Shown piece by piece: positions 1 to 6,858 of a DNA stretch of 64,000 bases. A program made the position numbers and the translations under genes. Position 1 is the first letter of the stretch. Every line of letters starts with the position of its first letter. The notes under the pieces were generated by a model that was not told the DNA's origin, ran no database searches, and was given only the letters and a program-made list of their open reading frames with translations. Origin of the DNA: Enterobacter hormaechei subsp. hoffmannii (lineage in GTDB: Bacteria > Pseudomonadota > Gammaproteobacteria > Enterobacterales > Enterobacteriaceae); the NCBI RefSeq assembly GCF_001729745.1, contig NZ_CP017186.1, positions 3,410,001-3,474,000 on the forward strand, in the 5' to 3' direction.

Positions 1-1565
1 GTTCCGCGCAGCTTCACCAGGTGGGACGCAACTACCGCGTGATGATCAACAGTAGTCACTGAGTGGGCAGGCTCATCCATACCAACACCCGGCCCCGTGT
101 AATTCCCACCATAGTGCTTCGCCAGGAACGCGCTCACCGTTGCAAACTTATTACCACCAGCAGTGACCGTGCCGAGCGGGTTATTCAGTTGAAGAACACG
201 CGGTTCTTGCCCTGGGCGTTCGCCGTACCCCATCTGGATCAGTGTTGGGGTTACCAGCTGCGACTTACCGCCACCACCTGCAGTAATCGTCGCGCTCGGT
301 TCGTCAGCCCTGTGCCCAACACTGGCACCAAACTGGCGGGCGATGACCGGCGCAACCACGCACGCGCGGGACTGCCTGAGAATTGTATGAGCGGGTTTAT
401 CCAGCGGACGCGGCTTTGCCTGGTACTCACTCCCGCCATTGCCAGCCAGGAACGGTGTCAGGGCAGCCTCAACTATGCCAAGCGCATGCCCATTCCCGCC
501 CGGGCGCGCCGACGTGCCAGCGGTGACAGTTGGTATCGGCTCGGTCACTGGCTGTCCGGTGGCCCCGGTACGGAATTTAGTAAGATGCGGTACCGCCAGC
601 GCATAGCCGTGGGTTTTCGTGATGGTCTGTAAAGGAGCCTCAAGCTCCTGCCCACGGAAACAATCATATTTGCCGTGTGAAGTGGTGTGGTTGCACTTAA
701 CGATAAACGGCGAAGCATTCTCGATAACGAAACGCTGGATGCCGCGGGCTATACGTTTGAGCGTATTTTCCGCCAGCGGCTTTTTGCGGTCGAAGATAGA
801 CCGGGCCGGGATATTCCAGTCAATGCACTCTGCCGCGGTACGCCATGGCGCTAGCTTGCCGCTTTGTACCTCAAGTGATTTGGGATCCCCATGGGTCGCT
901 TCAGGCCAATGAATCTTGCGGCCGTCACAGCGCATGACCATAAAGAAACGCTTTCTGATTGTCGGCGCGCCGTAGTCACACGCGCGCAGCTCGCGATAAT
1001 CGACATCATAACCAAGCCCGGCGATCAGCTGTTGCGCCTGATGGCCGTGCGGTTCAATGGCAAGGAATTCGCAAACCTCAGCCAGTGCAGTGTGATTCGC
1101 CGCGATCCCCGTCGACAGCATGCCGACAAATGCCTCGAATGTTTCACCAGCGCGCTCAGGATCCGGGCGTAATTCCTCATTCAGCAGCGGGCCCCATGTC
1201 TTAAATTCTTCGACGTTCTCCAGCATCATGACGCGGGGACGTACTGCCAGCGCCCAGCGCAGGACAATCCACGCCAGCCCGCGAATTTCTTTCTTAACTG
1301 GCTTGGCCCCCTTCGCTTTGGAAAAGTGGCGGCAGTCAGGGCTGAACCAGGCCAAACCGACAGGTATACCGCTGGTGGCTGCTATTGGGTCAACGTCAAA
1401 TACCGACTCGCAATAATGCAGCGTGTCCGGGTGATTCGTCTTATGCATAGCAATAGCGTTTTCGTCGTGGTTGATAGCGATATCCACGCTACGCCCGATC
1501 GCCAGCTCAATGCCGGTACTTGCGCCGCCGCCACCGGCAAAGTTATCAACGATAATTTCACGCAT
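1..1565 (-). CDS. Phage DNA (cytosine-5) methyltransferase, 3' end beyond window
   Basis: Translating the minus strand from an ATG at 1565 gives an open frame that runs off the left edge (521 codons visible). It shows C5-methyltransferase motifs: an AdoMet loop (DNFAGGGGAS, residues 8-16), a catalytic loop SPDCRHFSKAKG with Cys78 as likely nucleophile, ENV at 116-118, and a later APTIRKRFF motif. The protein would methylate cytosines in phage DNA, as anti-restriction or modification. Its ATG overlaps the stop of the adenine methyltransferase by 8 bases (ATGCGTGA), so the two are probably translationally coupled. C5 enzymes of this long phage type carry extra C-terminal sequence, seen here as repeated P-S/T-x-T-V/I-T-A-G elements. 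Target specificity cannot be read from the sequence. Confidence 0.88.
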   Translation of the reverse strand, partial: MREIIVDNFAGGGGASTGIELAIGRSVDIAINHDENAIAMHKTNHPDTLHYCESVFDVDPIAATSGIPVGLAWFSPDCRHFSKAKGAKPVKKEIRGLAWIVLRWALAVRPRVMMLENVEEFKTWGPLLNEELRPDPERAGETFEAFVGMLSTGIAANHTALAEVCEFLAIEPHGHQAQQLIAGLGYDVDYRELRACDYGAPTIRKRFFMVMRCDGRKIHWPEATHGDPKSLEVQSGKLAPWRTAAECIDWNIPARSIFDRKKPLAENTLKRIARGIQRFVIENASPFIVKCNHTTSHGKYDCFRGQELEAPLQTITKTHGYALAVPHLTKFRTGATGQPVTEPIPTVTAGTSARPGGNGHALGIVEAALTPFLAGNGGSEYQAKPRPLDKPAHTILRQSRACVVAPVIARQFGASVGHRADEPSATITAGGGGKSQLVTPTLIQMGYGERPGQEPRVLQLNNPLGTVTAGGNKFATVSAFLAKHYGGNYTGPGVGMDEPAHSVTTVDHHAVVASHLVKLRG

Positions 1566-2445
1566 TGACGGCCCCCTGCATGCTGCTGACCAGACCACCA
1601 GCAACGCTGATTATTTCGTTAGTAGGCACGCGCTCAAGCCAGAGTTGGTTGATGTTGGCCTTCAACTTGTTCTGTTGGTTCACCCCCAGAGAGTTCGCCC
1701 CCTGGACCTGATTGAATACCAGACCAACCTCCAGCGGCCAGATGCGCGACTCTACCTCAGGCGTTTCAATTGGAGCAGGCATCACCTTTTCCGGCAGTGT
1801 CGGGAGGGCCATTTTTGCCGCGGCGAATTGAGCCAATGACAATGCAGCCCGCCCTTTTTCTTCCAGTTCGTTGCGGTTGATATAGCCGAAGCTTTCACCG
1901 CGCCACGTTTTGTCGAAGACTGCGATAGCCCCGGCAAAAAAAGCGCTGGTGGGCTGCAGCTTCTCGTCAGCGGGAACAAACCAAACAGGAAGATCAAACC
2001 CAATACGACCACGAATAAACATGATGTGATCGGCATCTTCCGGCCACCATGTTTCGCTTGTGGCTGACTTCACGAGGTATATATAACGACCACCTTTTTC
2101 ACGCATCGCCATCGTGTGATTCATGATGTGAGTCATGCCGGTGATGGCCTGCTTTTCATGATACTGAGAGCGGCTGTATGGCGGGTTAGCAAACGCGGCG
2201 CCACCGAGTTCTGCCAGACGCTCTGACCAATCCTGCGTCAGTGCGTTATCTTCAGCGGTATACCAGGCAGGGCATTTAGCGTTGCTGTCGTCTGCGAACA
2301 AATCCAGAACCAGCGGTCCAAATATCGAATTTATGCCCCAAAACAGTAAATCTGGTGTGCGCCACTGATCACCAACCTCTTTCAATTCATGCGCTGGTTT
2401 TGAACGGAGTTCAGCCAGTGCGTGGCAGTATTTATTTTCCGTCAT
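1558..2445 (-). CDS. Phage N6-adenine DNA methyltransferase (Dam-type)
   Basis: This 295-residue protein has the phage Dam-family layout. An early WRTPDLLFWGIN segment is followed by LDLFADDSNAKCP, and the catalytic ANPPYSR (NPPY, about residues 86-92) follows. The NPPY motif is the hallmark of amino-methyltransferases, so it should methylate adenine in phage DNA, possibly at GATC as in other phage Dam proteins; this specificity is inferred from the family. It overlaps the start of the cytosine methyltransferase by 8 bases and the stop of the replication gene by 4 bases, so it belongs to the leftward early operon. The C-terminal third, after residue 200, is less conserved and unassigned. Confidence 0.88.
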   Translation of the reverse strand: MTENKYCHALAELRSKPAHELKEVGDQWRTPDLLFWGINSIFGPLVLDLFADDSNAKCPAWYTAEDNALTQDWSERLAELGGAAFANPPYSRSQYHEKQAITGMTHIMNHTMAMREKGGRYIYLVKSATSETWWPEDADHIMFIRGRIGFDLPVWFVPADEKLQPTSAFFAGAIAVFDKTWRGESFGYINRNELEEKGRAALSLAQFAAAKMALPTLPEKVMPAPIETPEVESRIWPLEVGLVFNQVQGANSLGVNQQNKLKANINQLWLERVPTNEIISVAGGLVSSMQGAVNA

Positions 2446-3296
2446 CCTCTGAACCCCTCTGGAATCTTGGTATCTACCGGGCCGAACTTCATCGGGTCAT
2501 GTTTCTTCTCGCCCCACCTTTCACGCGGGGGACGGCCTTTCTTATCCCAGCGGATCCCGCTTTGCAGATAACCCTCAAATTTTTTCGGGCCAAATAGCGT
2601 TTCAGGGCGCATGTATTGGTACTGCACGTCATTTCCGTTCCAGTGCTCATGCTTAAGGTCAATCACCAGCTTTAAGTCGCTAACGGTGTAACCTTCACGC
2701 AAACGAGCACGGATGTTTTCCAGAGAGGTTTTTGATTTCTGATAGCGGGAGCCGCTAACCAGGTTCAGATGATTCAGTACCAGGATTGCGTTATCGGTGA
2801 TCATCACTTCAGGGTCTGGTTGCGGCGCAACCGGACAAGAAGGTTTTTTATCTGATGGATCAGTAGTTGTATTTACTGACGGATCCCCCCCAGATTCTGA
2901 CGGGTGAAAACCGCCTTTTTCATCGTTTTCTGATGCCTCAGATTTTGACGCGTCGGTTTTTGAGGCATCAGATTTTGATGCGTCAGAATCTGACAGGTGA
3001 GAAAAGGCAGCAGCCTGTAATTTCGCAACATTGAGCTGGTAAACGTTCGATGCATTGCGGTTACCTTTACGGCGCTGTTGACGGGTTAACCAACCGTCTT
3101 TCTCCAACTGAGATATGGCTGTGCGAACCGTGCTCTCACCAGCACCAATCTGGCGCGCGATGGTAGCAATGGAGGGCCAGCTAACCCCTTCATCACTGCT
3201 GAAGTCAGCCAGACGCGCCATGATGGCAACGCTGGACAGCTTCATGCCAGAAGCGGCACAAGCGTCCCAAACGTAACCCGTTAATTTAGTGCTCAT
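2442..3296 (-). CDS. Phage replication initiator (O-like, winged helix plus conserved C-terminal domain)
   Basis: The 284-residue protein starts with a helix-turn-helix domain (residues 15-75: WPSIATIARQIGAGESTVRTAISQLEKDGW), as in lambda-O-type and DnaD-like phage initiators. A low-complexity Ser/Asp/Lys linker (about 95-150) is encoded by tandem DNA repeats. The C-terminal domain (about 165-255: ILVLNHLNLVSGSRYQ, YMRPETLFGPKKFEGYL) is the conserved phage replication C-terminal domain that follows many such helix-turn-helix domains. Like lambda O, it probably binds iterons within its own gene and loads the replication machinery. No helicase or helicase-loader gene follows directly; the next genes are methyltransferases. 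The ATG at 3296 overlaps the stop of a small upstream gene. Confidence 0.82.
   Translation of the reverse strand: MSTKLTGYVWDACAASGMKLSSVAIMARLADFSSDEGVSWPSIATIARQIGAGESTVRTAISQLEKDGWLTRQQRRKGNRNASNVYQLNVAKLQAAAFSHLSDSDASKSDASKTDASKSEASENDEKGGFHPSESGGDPSVNTTTDPSDKKPSCPVAPQPDPEVMITDNAILVLNHLNLVSGSRYQKSKTSLENIRARLREGYTVSDLKLVIDLKHEHWNGNDVQYQYMRPETLFGPKKFEGYLQSGIRWDKKGRPPRERWGEKKHDPMKFGPVDTKIPEGFRG
2926..3000. repeat. Five 15-bp iterons inside the replication gene, candidate phage origin
   Basis: Five consecutive 15-base units lie at 2926-2940, 2941-2955, 2956-2970, 2971-2985 and 2986-3000. The clearest are gattttgacgcgtcg, gtttttgaggcatca and gattttgatgcgtca. A related sequence (cagattctgacgggtga) lies just to the left at 2891-2907. 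In protein they encode the DASK-type repeats of the linker. In lambda the origin also consists of iterons in the O gene, so this is inferred to be the replication origin. Confidence 0.6.
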
Positions 3297-3465
3297 GGTC
3301 GTCCTTTAACTCTGTAAACTTGCGCTTGAATTGTTCGAGCGGGCTGAAACATTCATGGCTGTAACCATCCCGCAGGTTGATAACTCGTTGAGTTTCTGGC
3401 TCCCATCGGATAACCCGAACGGGGATCCCTCTGTGGTCTTTGAACCTTCGGTTAACTTCGCGCAT
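3286..3465 (-). CDS. DUF4222-like small phage protein
   Basis: This 59-residue frame starts with ATG at 3465 and ends with TAA at 3286, overlapping the replication gene start by 11 bases. A good ribosome site (AGGAAGG) sits about 11 bases upstream. The protein (MREVNRRFKDHRGIPVRVIR... GYSHECFSPLEQF...) matches the pattern I know from DUF4222 proteins of lambdoid phages, which lie between cII and the replication gene. The function of the family is unknown. It lies in a different frame from a longer ORF that overlaps it (3306-3632). Confidence 0.6.
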   Translation of the reverse strand: MREVNRRFKDHRGIPVRVIRWEPETQRVINLRDGYSHECFSPLEQFKRKFTELKDDHEH

Positions 3466-3632
3466 AAGCGTTTCGCCTTCCTGTAGTAAACTCCCACAAT
3501 TGCGACCACCCGACTGTGGTTACATGGCACCCAGCGGTTTGCTATTCTGCGTTCATACCGAAACAACGGAGCGCCCGGTACAGGGATCATCCTGAGTTGC
3601 GGTAAACGGTTAAAAGCCGTTAAACTGGTCAT
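3306..3632 (-). CDS. Hypothetical phage protein overlapping the DUF4222-like gene
   Basis: A 108-residue frame begins at ATG 3632 (MTSLTAFNRLPQLRMIPVPG), with GGAGAA upstream, directly after the cII-like gene. Its first 65 residues look protein-like (FRYERRIANRWVPCNHSRVVAIVGVYYRKAKRL). The last 43 are Ser/Thr-rich and lie opposite the DUF4222-like frame, so two frames are used or only the first part matters. A longer start at 3686 would run into the cII-like gene and is less likely. No function can be assigned. The N-terminal region is probably real, and the C-terminal tail may be a by-product of the overlap. Confidence 0.45.
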   Translation of the reverse strand: MTSLTAFNRLPQLRMIPVPGAPLFRYERRIANRWVPCNHSRVVAIVGVYYRKAKRLCAKLTEGSKTTEGSPFGLSDGSQKLNELSTCGMVTAMNVSARSNNSSASLQS

Positions 3633-3637
3633 GCGGA

Positions 3638-4186
3638 TTACTTCTCCATACAAGATTTGTCTGCCACGACGCCCGGAGCTGCACACTCGCGGGCGTCACT
3701 CTTTTCCGGCGCGCAAAACACACGGAAAAGCAGCGTCAAATGTTCCTGCCACTTAACCATCACCTGATAGCTGTTCTCTTCGATCTTGGCGCGTTCCTGA
3801 GCATCAATAACGCCGTCAGCGGTAGCTTTACGAACGTATTGCGAATGCCTGCCGATCCACTCAACTGACTCCATGAGACGCTGGTTGATATCGCCGTTCT
3901 CAATCTCTTCAACATCAGCCAATGGCACAAAAACACCGTTCGAGTGACGTGCAATAGCGTTCGCTATGTGGTTTAAACCACCAGCACGCTGAAGCACCAT
4001 CGCCCAACCGAGCGGGAAGATCTGATCACCATCGGTACGCAGCCGGTTAAACAGCGCGTTCTCGGTCACACCCAACCACTCAGCAGCTTCGGAATAACCG
4101 CCAGGAAGCTCGGTGATCGTTTTTTTGATTGCGGCCACCAGCCAAGCTGGCTGTTTATCTACTTTCCACTCAGGTTCATTACCCAC
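3638..4186 (-). CDS. CII/YmfL-type phage regulatory protein
   Basis: The 182-residue protein has an N-terminal helix-turn-helix region (AAIKKTITELPGGYSEAAEWLGVTENALFNRLR, residues 18-50). The helical C-terminal part (ESVEWIGRHSQYVRKATADGVIDAQERAKIEEN) is typical of the YmfL family of prophage regulators, related to the CII/Cp76 group. Its position, second in the leftward early operon after the cro-like gene and before replication genes, is that of lambda cII. It probably binds DNA and helps decide between lysis and lysogeny. That role is inferred from family and position. Confidence 0.72.
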   Translation of the reverse strand: MGNEPEWKVDKQPAWLVAAIKKTITELPGGYSEAAEWLGVTENALFNRLRTDGDQIFPLGWAMVLQRAGGLNHIANAIARHSNGVFVPLADVEEIENGDINQRLMESVEWIGRHSQYVRKATADGVIDAQERAKIEENSYQVMVKWQEHLTLLFRVFCAPEKSDARECAAPGVVADKSCMEK

Positions 4187-4232
4187 GGCTAACCCCTTAT
4201 TTCTGTGGTATTAAAACTGGACTACCCTGTTA

Positions 4233-4430
4233 CTATTTCGGATAAATATCCGGTCTAAGATCTGATTTGGTGATAGCCCGAGCAGTGGCTGATTCCAACT
4301 TCTTAGCCAGGGAGAAACCCGCTTTTTTGTACCCGTTGAACACCAAACGCAGGTAGCCAGGGGTAGATCCAACACTACCTGCCAGCTTGCTCTGCTGCTC
4401 TTTGGTTAAAGAGTCCCAATACTCTTTCAT
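4233..4430 (-). CDS. Cro-like repressor
   Basis: A 65-residue protein starts at ATG 4430, with GGGAGG about 8 bases upstream. It has a compact helix-turn-helix (LTKEQQSKLAGSVGSTPGYLRLVFNGYKKAGFSLAKKLESATA), the typical fold of Cro/YdaS-type early repressors. It is the first gene transcribed leftward from the divergent control region shared with cI. An upstream extension to 4655 exists in frame, but it would run through the operators and into cI on the other strand and is rejected. It probably shuts off the repressor promoter and the early promoters during lytic growth. Confidence 0.8.
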   Translation of the reverse strand: MKEYWDSLTKEQQSKLAGSVGSTPGYLRLVFNGYKKAGFSLAKKLESATARAITKSDLRPDIYPK

Positions 4431-4432
4431 AA

Positions 4433-4512
4433 TATGTACCTCCCGTGTACATATTACACGATTAAAATGAACCATCAAGGTACTTGTACCTTTCTGGTAC
4501 AAGCTGTGTAAT
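4433..4512. promoter_or_regulatory. Divergent pR/pRM control region with two identical-type operators
   Basis: Two 17-bp palindromes share the pattern TGTACC-N5-GGTACA or close to it. One is at 4435-4451 (TGTACCTCCCGTGTACA) and the other at 4485-4501 (TGTACCTTTCTGGTACA). Leftward promoter pR reads TTGATG (4473-4478 complement), 16 bp, TAATAT (4451-4456 complement). Its -10 touches the first operator, and the ribosome site of the cro-like gene lies inside that operator. Rightward pRM reads TTGTAC (4484-4489), 17 bp, TGTAAT (4507-4512), so its -35 lies in the second operator. Confidence 0.68.
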
Positions 4513-4518
4513 TTCAGA

Positions 4519-5178
4519 ATGAAAACTATCCAAGAGATACGGCGCTCAAACGCCAGAAAATTGCGAGATGGTGTTGGTGGAAATTCGTATTTTGCCAACA
4601 TGATTGATCGCGAACCGACCCAAACGAGCAGGTTTATGGGGGAAGGAGCTACCAAAAATATTGGTGACGCAATGGCACGCCATATCGAAAAGTGTTTCGA
4701 TCTGCCACAAGGATGGCTAGATAAGGAACATCAAACTACTAATGTTGCTAAAAACCCTGATGTTTCCGACACTAATAGAAATATTACTATGGTTCCGGTT
4801 ATATCCTGGGTACAGGCAGGAGCATGGACCGAAGTTGGCTATGCTGAGGTAGATTTGAGTAGTACAGAGACTTACCCTTGCCCTGTTCCTTGTGGCCCGA
4901 TGACATATATTCTCAGAGTTATTGGCGATTCCATGATCTCGGAATATCGCCCTGGGGATATGATTTTTGTTGATCCAGAGATTGCAGCCGTTCATGGCGA
5001 TGATGTGATCGCTTTGATGCATGAGACGGGAGAAACAACCTTCAAGCGTCTAATCGAGGATGGGGGTCAAAAGTTTCTTAAGGCTCTAAATCCGAACTGG
5101 CCAGAGCCTTACGTCAAAATCAATGGTAACTGCTCAATAATAGGTACCGTGATATTTTCTGGAAAACCAAGAAGATAA
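4519..5178 (+). CDS. cI: CI-type phage repressor, LexA-like self-cleaving
   Basis: The 219-residue repressor has an N-terminal DNA-binding region (about residues 5-70) and a C-terminal S24 peptidase domain. The likely cleavage bond is Ala100-Gly101 (SWVQAGAW). The catalytic Ser138 lies in IGDSM and the general base Lys176 in TTFKRL, so RecA-stimulated self-cleavage and SOS induction are expected. The gene points away from the cro-like gene, as in lambdoid phages. Only 6 bases separate the pRM -10 from the ATG, and no Shine-Dalgarno sequence precedes it. The mRNA may therefore be leaderless, as lambda cI mRNA from pRM is. A terminator follows. Confidence 0.9.
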   Translation: MKTIQEIRRSNARKLRDGVGGNSYFANMIDREPTQTSRFMGEGATKNIGDAMARHIEKCFDLPQGWLDKEHQTTNVAKNPDVSDTNRNITMVPVISWVQAGAWTEVGYAEVDLSSTETYPCPVPCGPMTYILRVIGDSMISEYRPGDMIFVDPEIAAVHGDDVIALMHETGETTFKRLIEDGGQKFLKALNPNWPEPYVKINGNCSIIGTVIFSGKPRR

Positions 5179-5206
5179 GGATCAAAAACTTAATGGTTTC
5201 CTAATG

Positions 5207-5229
5207 AACCTGCTTCGGCAGGTTTTTTT
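5207..5229 (+). terminator. Rho-independent terminator after cI
   Basis: The stem AACCTGC/GCAGGTT with a TTCG tetraloop is followed by a run of seven T, 28 bases after the cI stop. Confidence 0.85.
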
Positions 5230-5233
5230 ATAC

Positions 5234-5261
5234 TTGACAATGTACCCACTAGATACATAAT
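5234..5261 (+). promoter_or_regulatory. pL-like promoter with repressor operator
   Basis: TTGACA (5234-5239), a 16-bp spacer and CATAAT (5256-5261) form a strong rightward promoter. The spacer holds TGTACCCACTAGATACA (5241-5257), which matches the 17-bp operator of the pR/pRM region except for one GTAC-to-ATAC change. A further half-site starts at 5261. It drives transcription toward xis and int, which is the lambda pL arrangement in mirror image. Confidence 0.68.
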
Positions 5262-5265
5262 GTAC

Positions 5266-5652
5266 CAATAAGAAACAGCGAACAGGCATGAAGCCCACGA
5301 AGTAGCCGCCCGGGGCGTATGAAGACCGGGATGATTCGCTTACAGATATCTTCGCGAAGGTTTAGGGGCTGGAGTAACTATCATCATCAATAGCTTTATG
5401 CGAAGAAACGAAAACGTATAGCCTGCAGTCGTCGGTGCAAAGTTTAGTAGGAATGCGAGCTAACCACTTGCCCTCTACCTATCACCGATCCTTAACTAGA
5501 CAAATAGGCTAACTTAATAACAATTATAACCAAGATATGGTGGCCCTACGTTTTTACGTTTGTCCGGTAACTACCAGTTTTTCAATAGCACAAATTGTAA
5601 TTGCATGAGGTATAATACTTGCAACAATTATCGTATACAGGAACTTCTCCAC
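5266..5652. other. Early rightward leader region, no convincing gene
   Basis: About 390 bases between the pL-like promoter and the next gene hold only tiny frames, for example a 20-codon one beginning near 5331. There is no recognisable N-antiterminator, Kil or recombination gene. A TATAAT at 5611-5616 could serve as a local promoter for the downstream membrane-protein gene. The recombination functions usual in this part of lambdoid phages are absent. Confidence 0.5.
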
Positions 5653-6615
5653 ATGGAATACTTATTGATTGACACTATAAAATCCCTTCTTCCTTTTGCG
5701 CTGATGATATCATTTGCTATAACACCCCTAGGGCGAAAAATAATATCTTCATTCAAAAACACCTTTCTTGATAAGGGTATAAATGAACCAGAAAGAAATA
5801 CGATTAGTGACGACAAAACGACTACACCAAAAAATAGTGACATAATTGAATTAATTAGAGAAGAAATATTTAAAATCGGCGATGATCAGAACGAAAACAT
5901 AAAACTAGCAAAAGAAAAAATCAATCATGAAGTAAACACACAAATATCATCATATCTTGATGACAAAAACGACAACATTAATAGTATTGTATCAGAAAGA
6001 ATAAAAAGAGAAGTATCTACTCTCGTTGATAAATACCTAGAAAACTCTGAAACATTTGCTAAAATTAATGACCAATATAAGCTACATCAAAAGAAACGTA
6101 ATAATGAAAACTTAATGCGACATCTTGACTCCGAGTATTTCTCATCTCAACGAACTAAGCAACTGATGAGTAACTTATTTATTATGATAAATTTCATTTA
6201 TTTCACTGGGCTTTTATTCTTTTTTCTAAAAACAATGTTTCTAACCTCTACCGGAATTACTGATAGTCAGATTCCAACGAAATTAGCAGTGTCTATTTCA
6301 CTGGCCTATCTTGGATTTGGAGCATTTATTGTTTACATGATAAAATTTTGCAACGCGAGAACATTAACAATCCTTAGTCTTAAAGAGGATTTATCAAAGA
6401 AAGATGATATTATCGATATAGTAAAAGATATGATTTCTACCGATATATCTGAGAATCATGTGGCAATTTTAAAACTAACAAACTCAAATTATTCAATGAG
6501 GGAACAAGCTACAAAACATCCATATGAATTGTTACTCAATGGTGTAAAGGATTCAAATATCGTACTAAAAAATGGCAAATTTGAACTATCAAAAAATAGC
6601 TCAAAGAATAATTAA
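5653..6615 (+). CDS. Unknown membrane-anchored coiled-coil protein, prophage cargo
   Basis: The ATG at 5653 is preferred (AGGAA nine bases upstream) over a longer frame from 5560; it gives 320 residues. An N-terminal hydrophobic segment (about residues 5-22) is followed by a charged, helical, Lys/Glu/Asn-rich stretch (about 45-165). Two further hydrophobic helices follow (about 172-197 and 212-232), then a cytosolic-looking tail. The base composition is much richer in A+T than the flanking phage genes, a sign of separate acquisition. It sits between the pL-like promoter and xis, where lysogenic-conversion or defence genes are often found. I do not recognise the family. A membrane role in superinfection exclusion or sensing is only a guess. 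Confidence 0.6.
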   Translation: MEYLLIDTIKSLLPFALMISFAITPLGRKIISSFKNTFLDKGINEPERNTISDDKTTTPKNSDIIELIREEIFKIGDDQNENIKLAKEKINHEVNTQISSYLDDKNDNINSIVSERIKREVSTLVDKYLENSETFAKINDQYKLHQKKRNNENLMRHLDSEYFSSQRTKQLMSNLFIMINFIYFTGLLFFFLKTMFLTSTGITDSQIPTKLAVSISLAYLGFGAFIVYMIKFCNARTLTILSLKEDLSKKDDIIDIVKDMISTDISENHVAILKLTNSNYSMREQATKHPYELLLNGVKDSNIVLKNGKFELSKNSSKNN

Positions 6616-6651
6616 TCTCCCGAGTGCAGTCGGGATTGTATGGAGAAGTAT

Positions 6652-6858
6652 ATGCTGAGCCTCGATTGTGTTCCCATCTCAACTTATTGCAAAGAGACTG
6701 GCGAAACCCCAGATGCGATCAATAAGCGTGTACAGCGCGGCGTTTGGCGTGAAGGGGTGCAGGTGCTTAAGGTTGAAGGCGTTAAGGAGAGATGGATAGA
6801 TCTTAGTGAGGTTGCAAAATGGGCACGAAAGAATCGCCTAAACTCCCACGTGGTGTAA
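6652..6858 (+). CDS. xis: Excisionase (Xis-like)
   Basis: Starting at ATG 6652 (GGAG six bases upstream), this 68-residue protein has the winged-helix pattern of short phage excisionases: VPISTYCKETGETPDAINKRVQRGVWREGVQVLKVEG...RWIDLSEVAKWAR. A slightly longer start at 6640 has no ribosome site. It overlaps the integrase gene start by 40 bases, the usual xis-int coupling. It should bind attachment-site DNA and direct integrase to excise the prophage. Confidence 0.82.
   Translation: MLSLDCVPISTYCKETGETPDAINKRVQRGVWREGVQVLKVEGVKERWIDLSEVAKWARKNRLNSHVV

Noticed and set aside
63..1839. Plus-strand frames of 80-189 codons at the left edge
   Set aside because: They lie opposite the cytosine methyltransferase and Dam genes, which have clear motifs in the minus frame, and show no protein features of their own.
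4431..4655. Extended cro-like frame
   Set aside because: It crosses both operators and the start of cI on the opposite strand.
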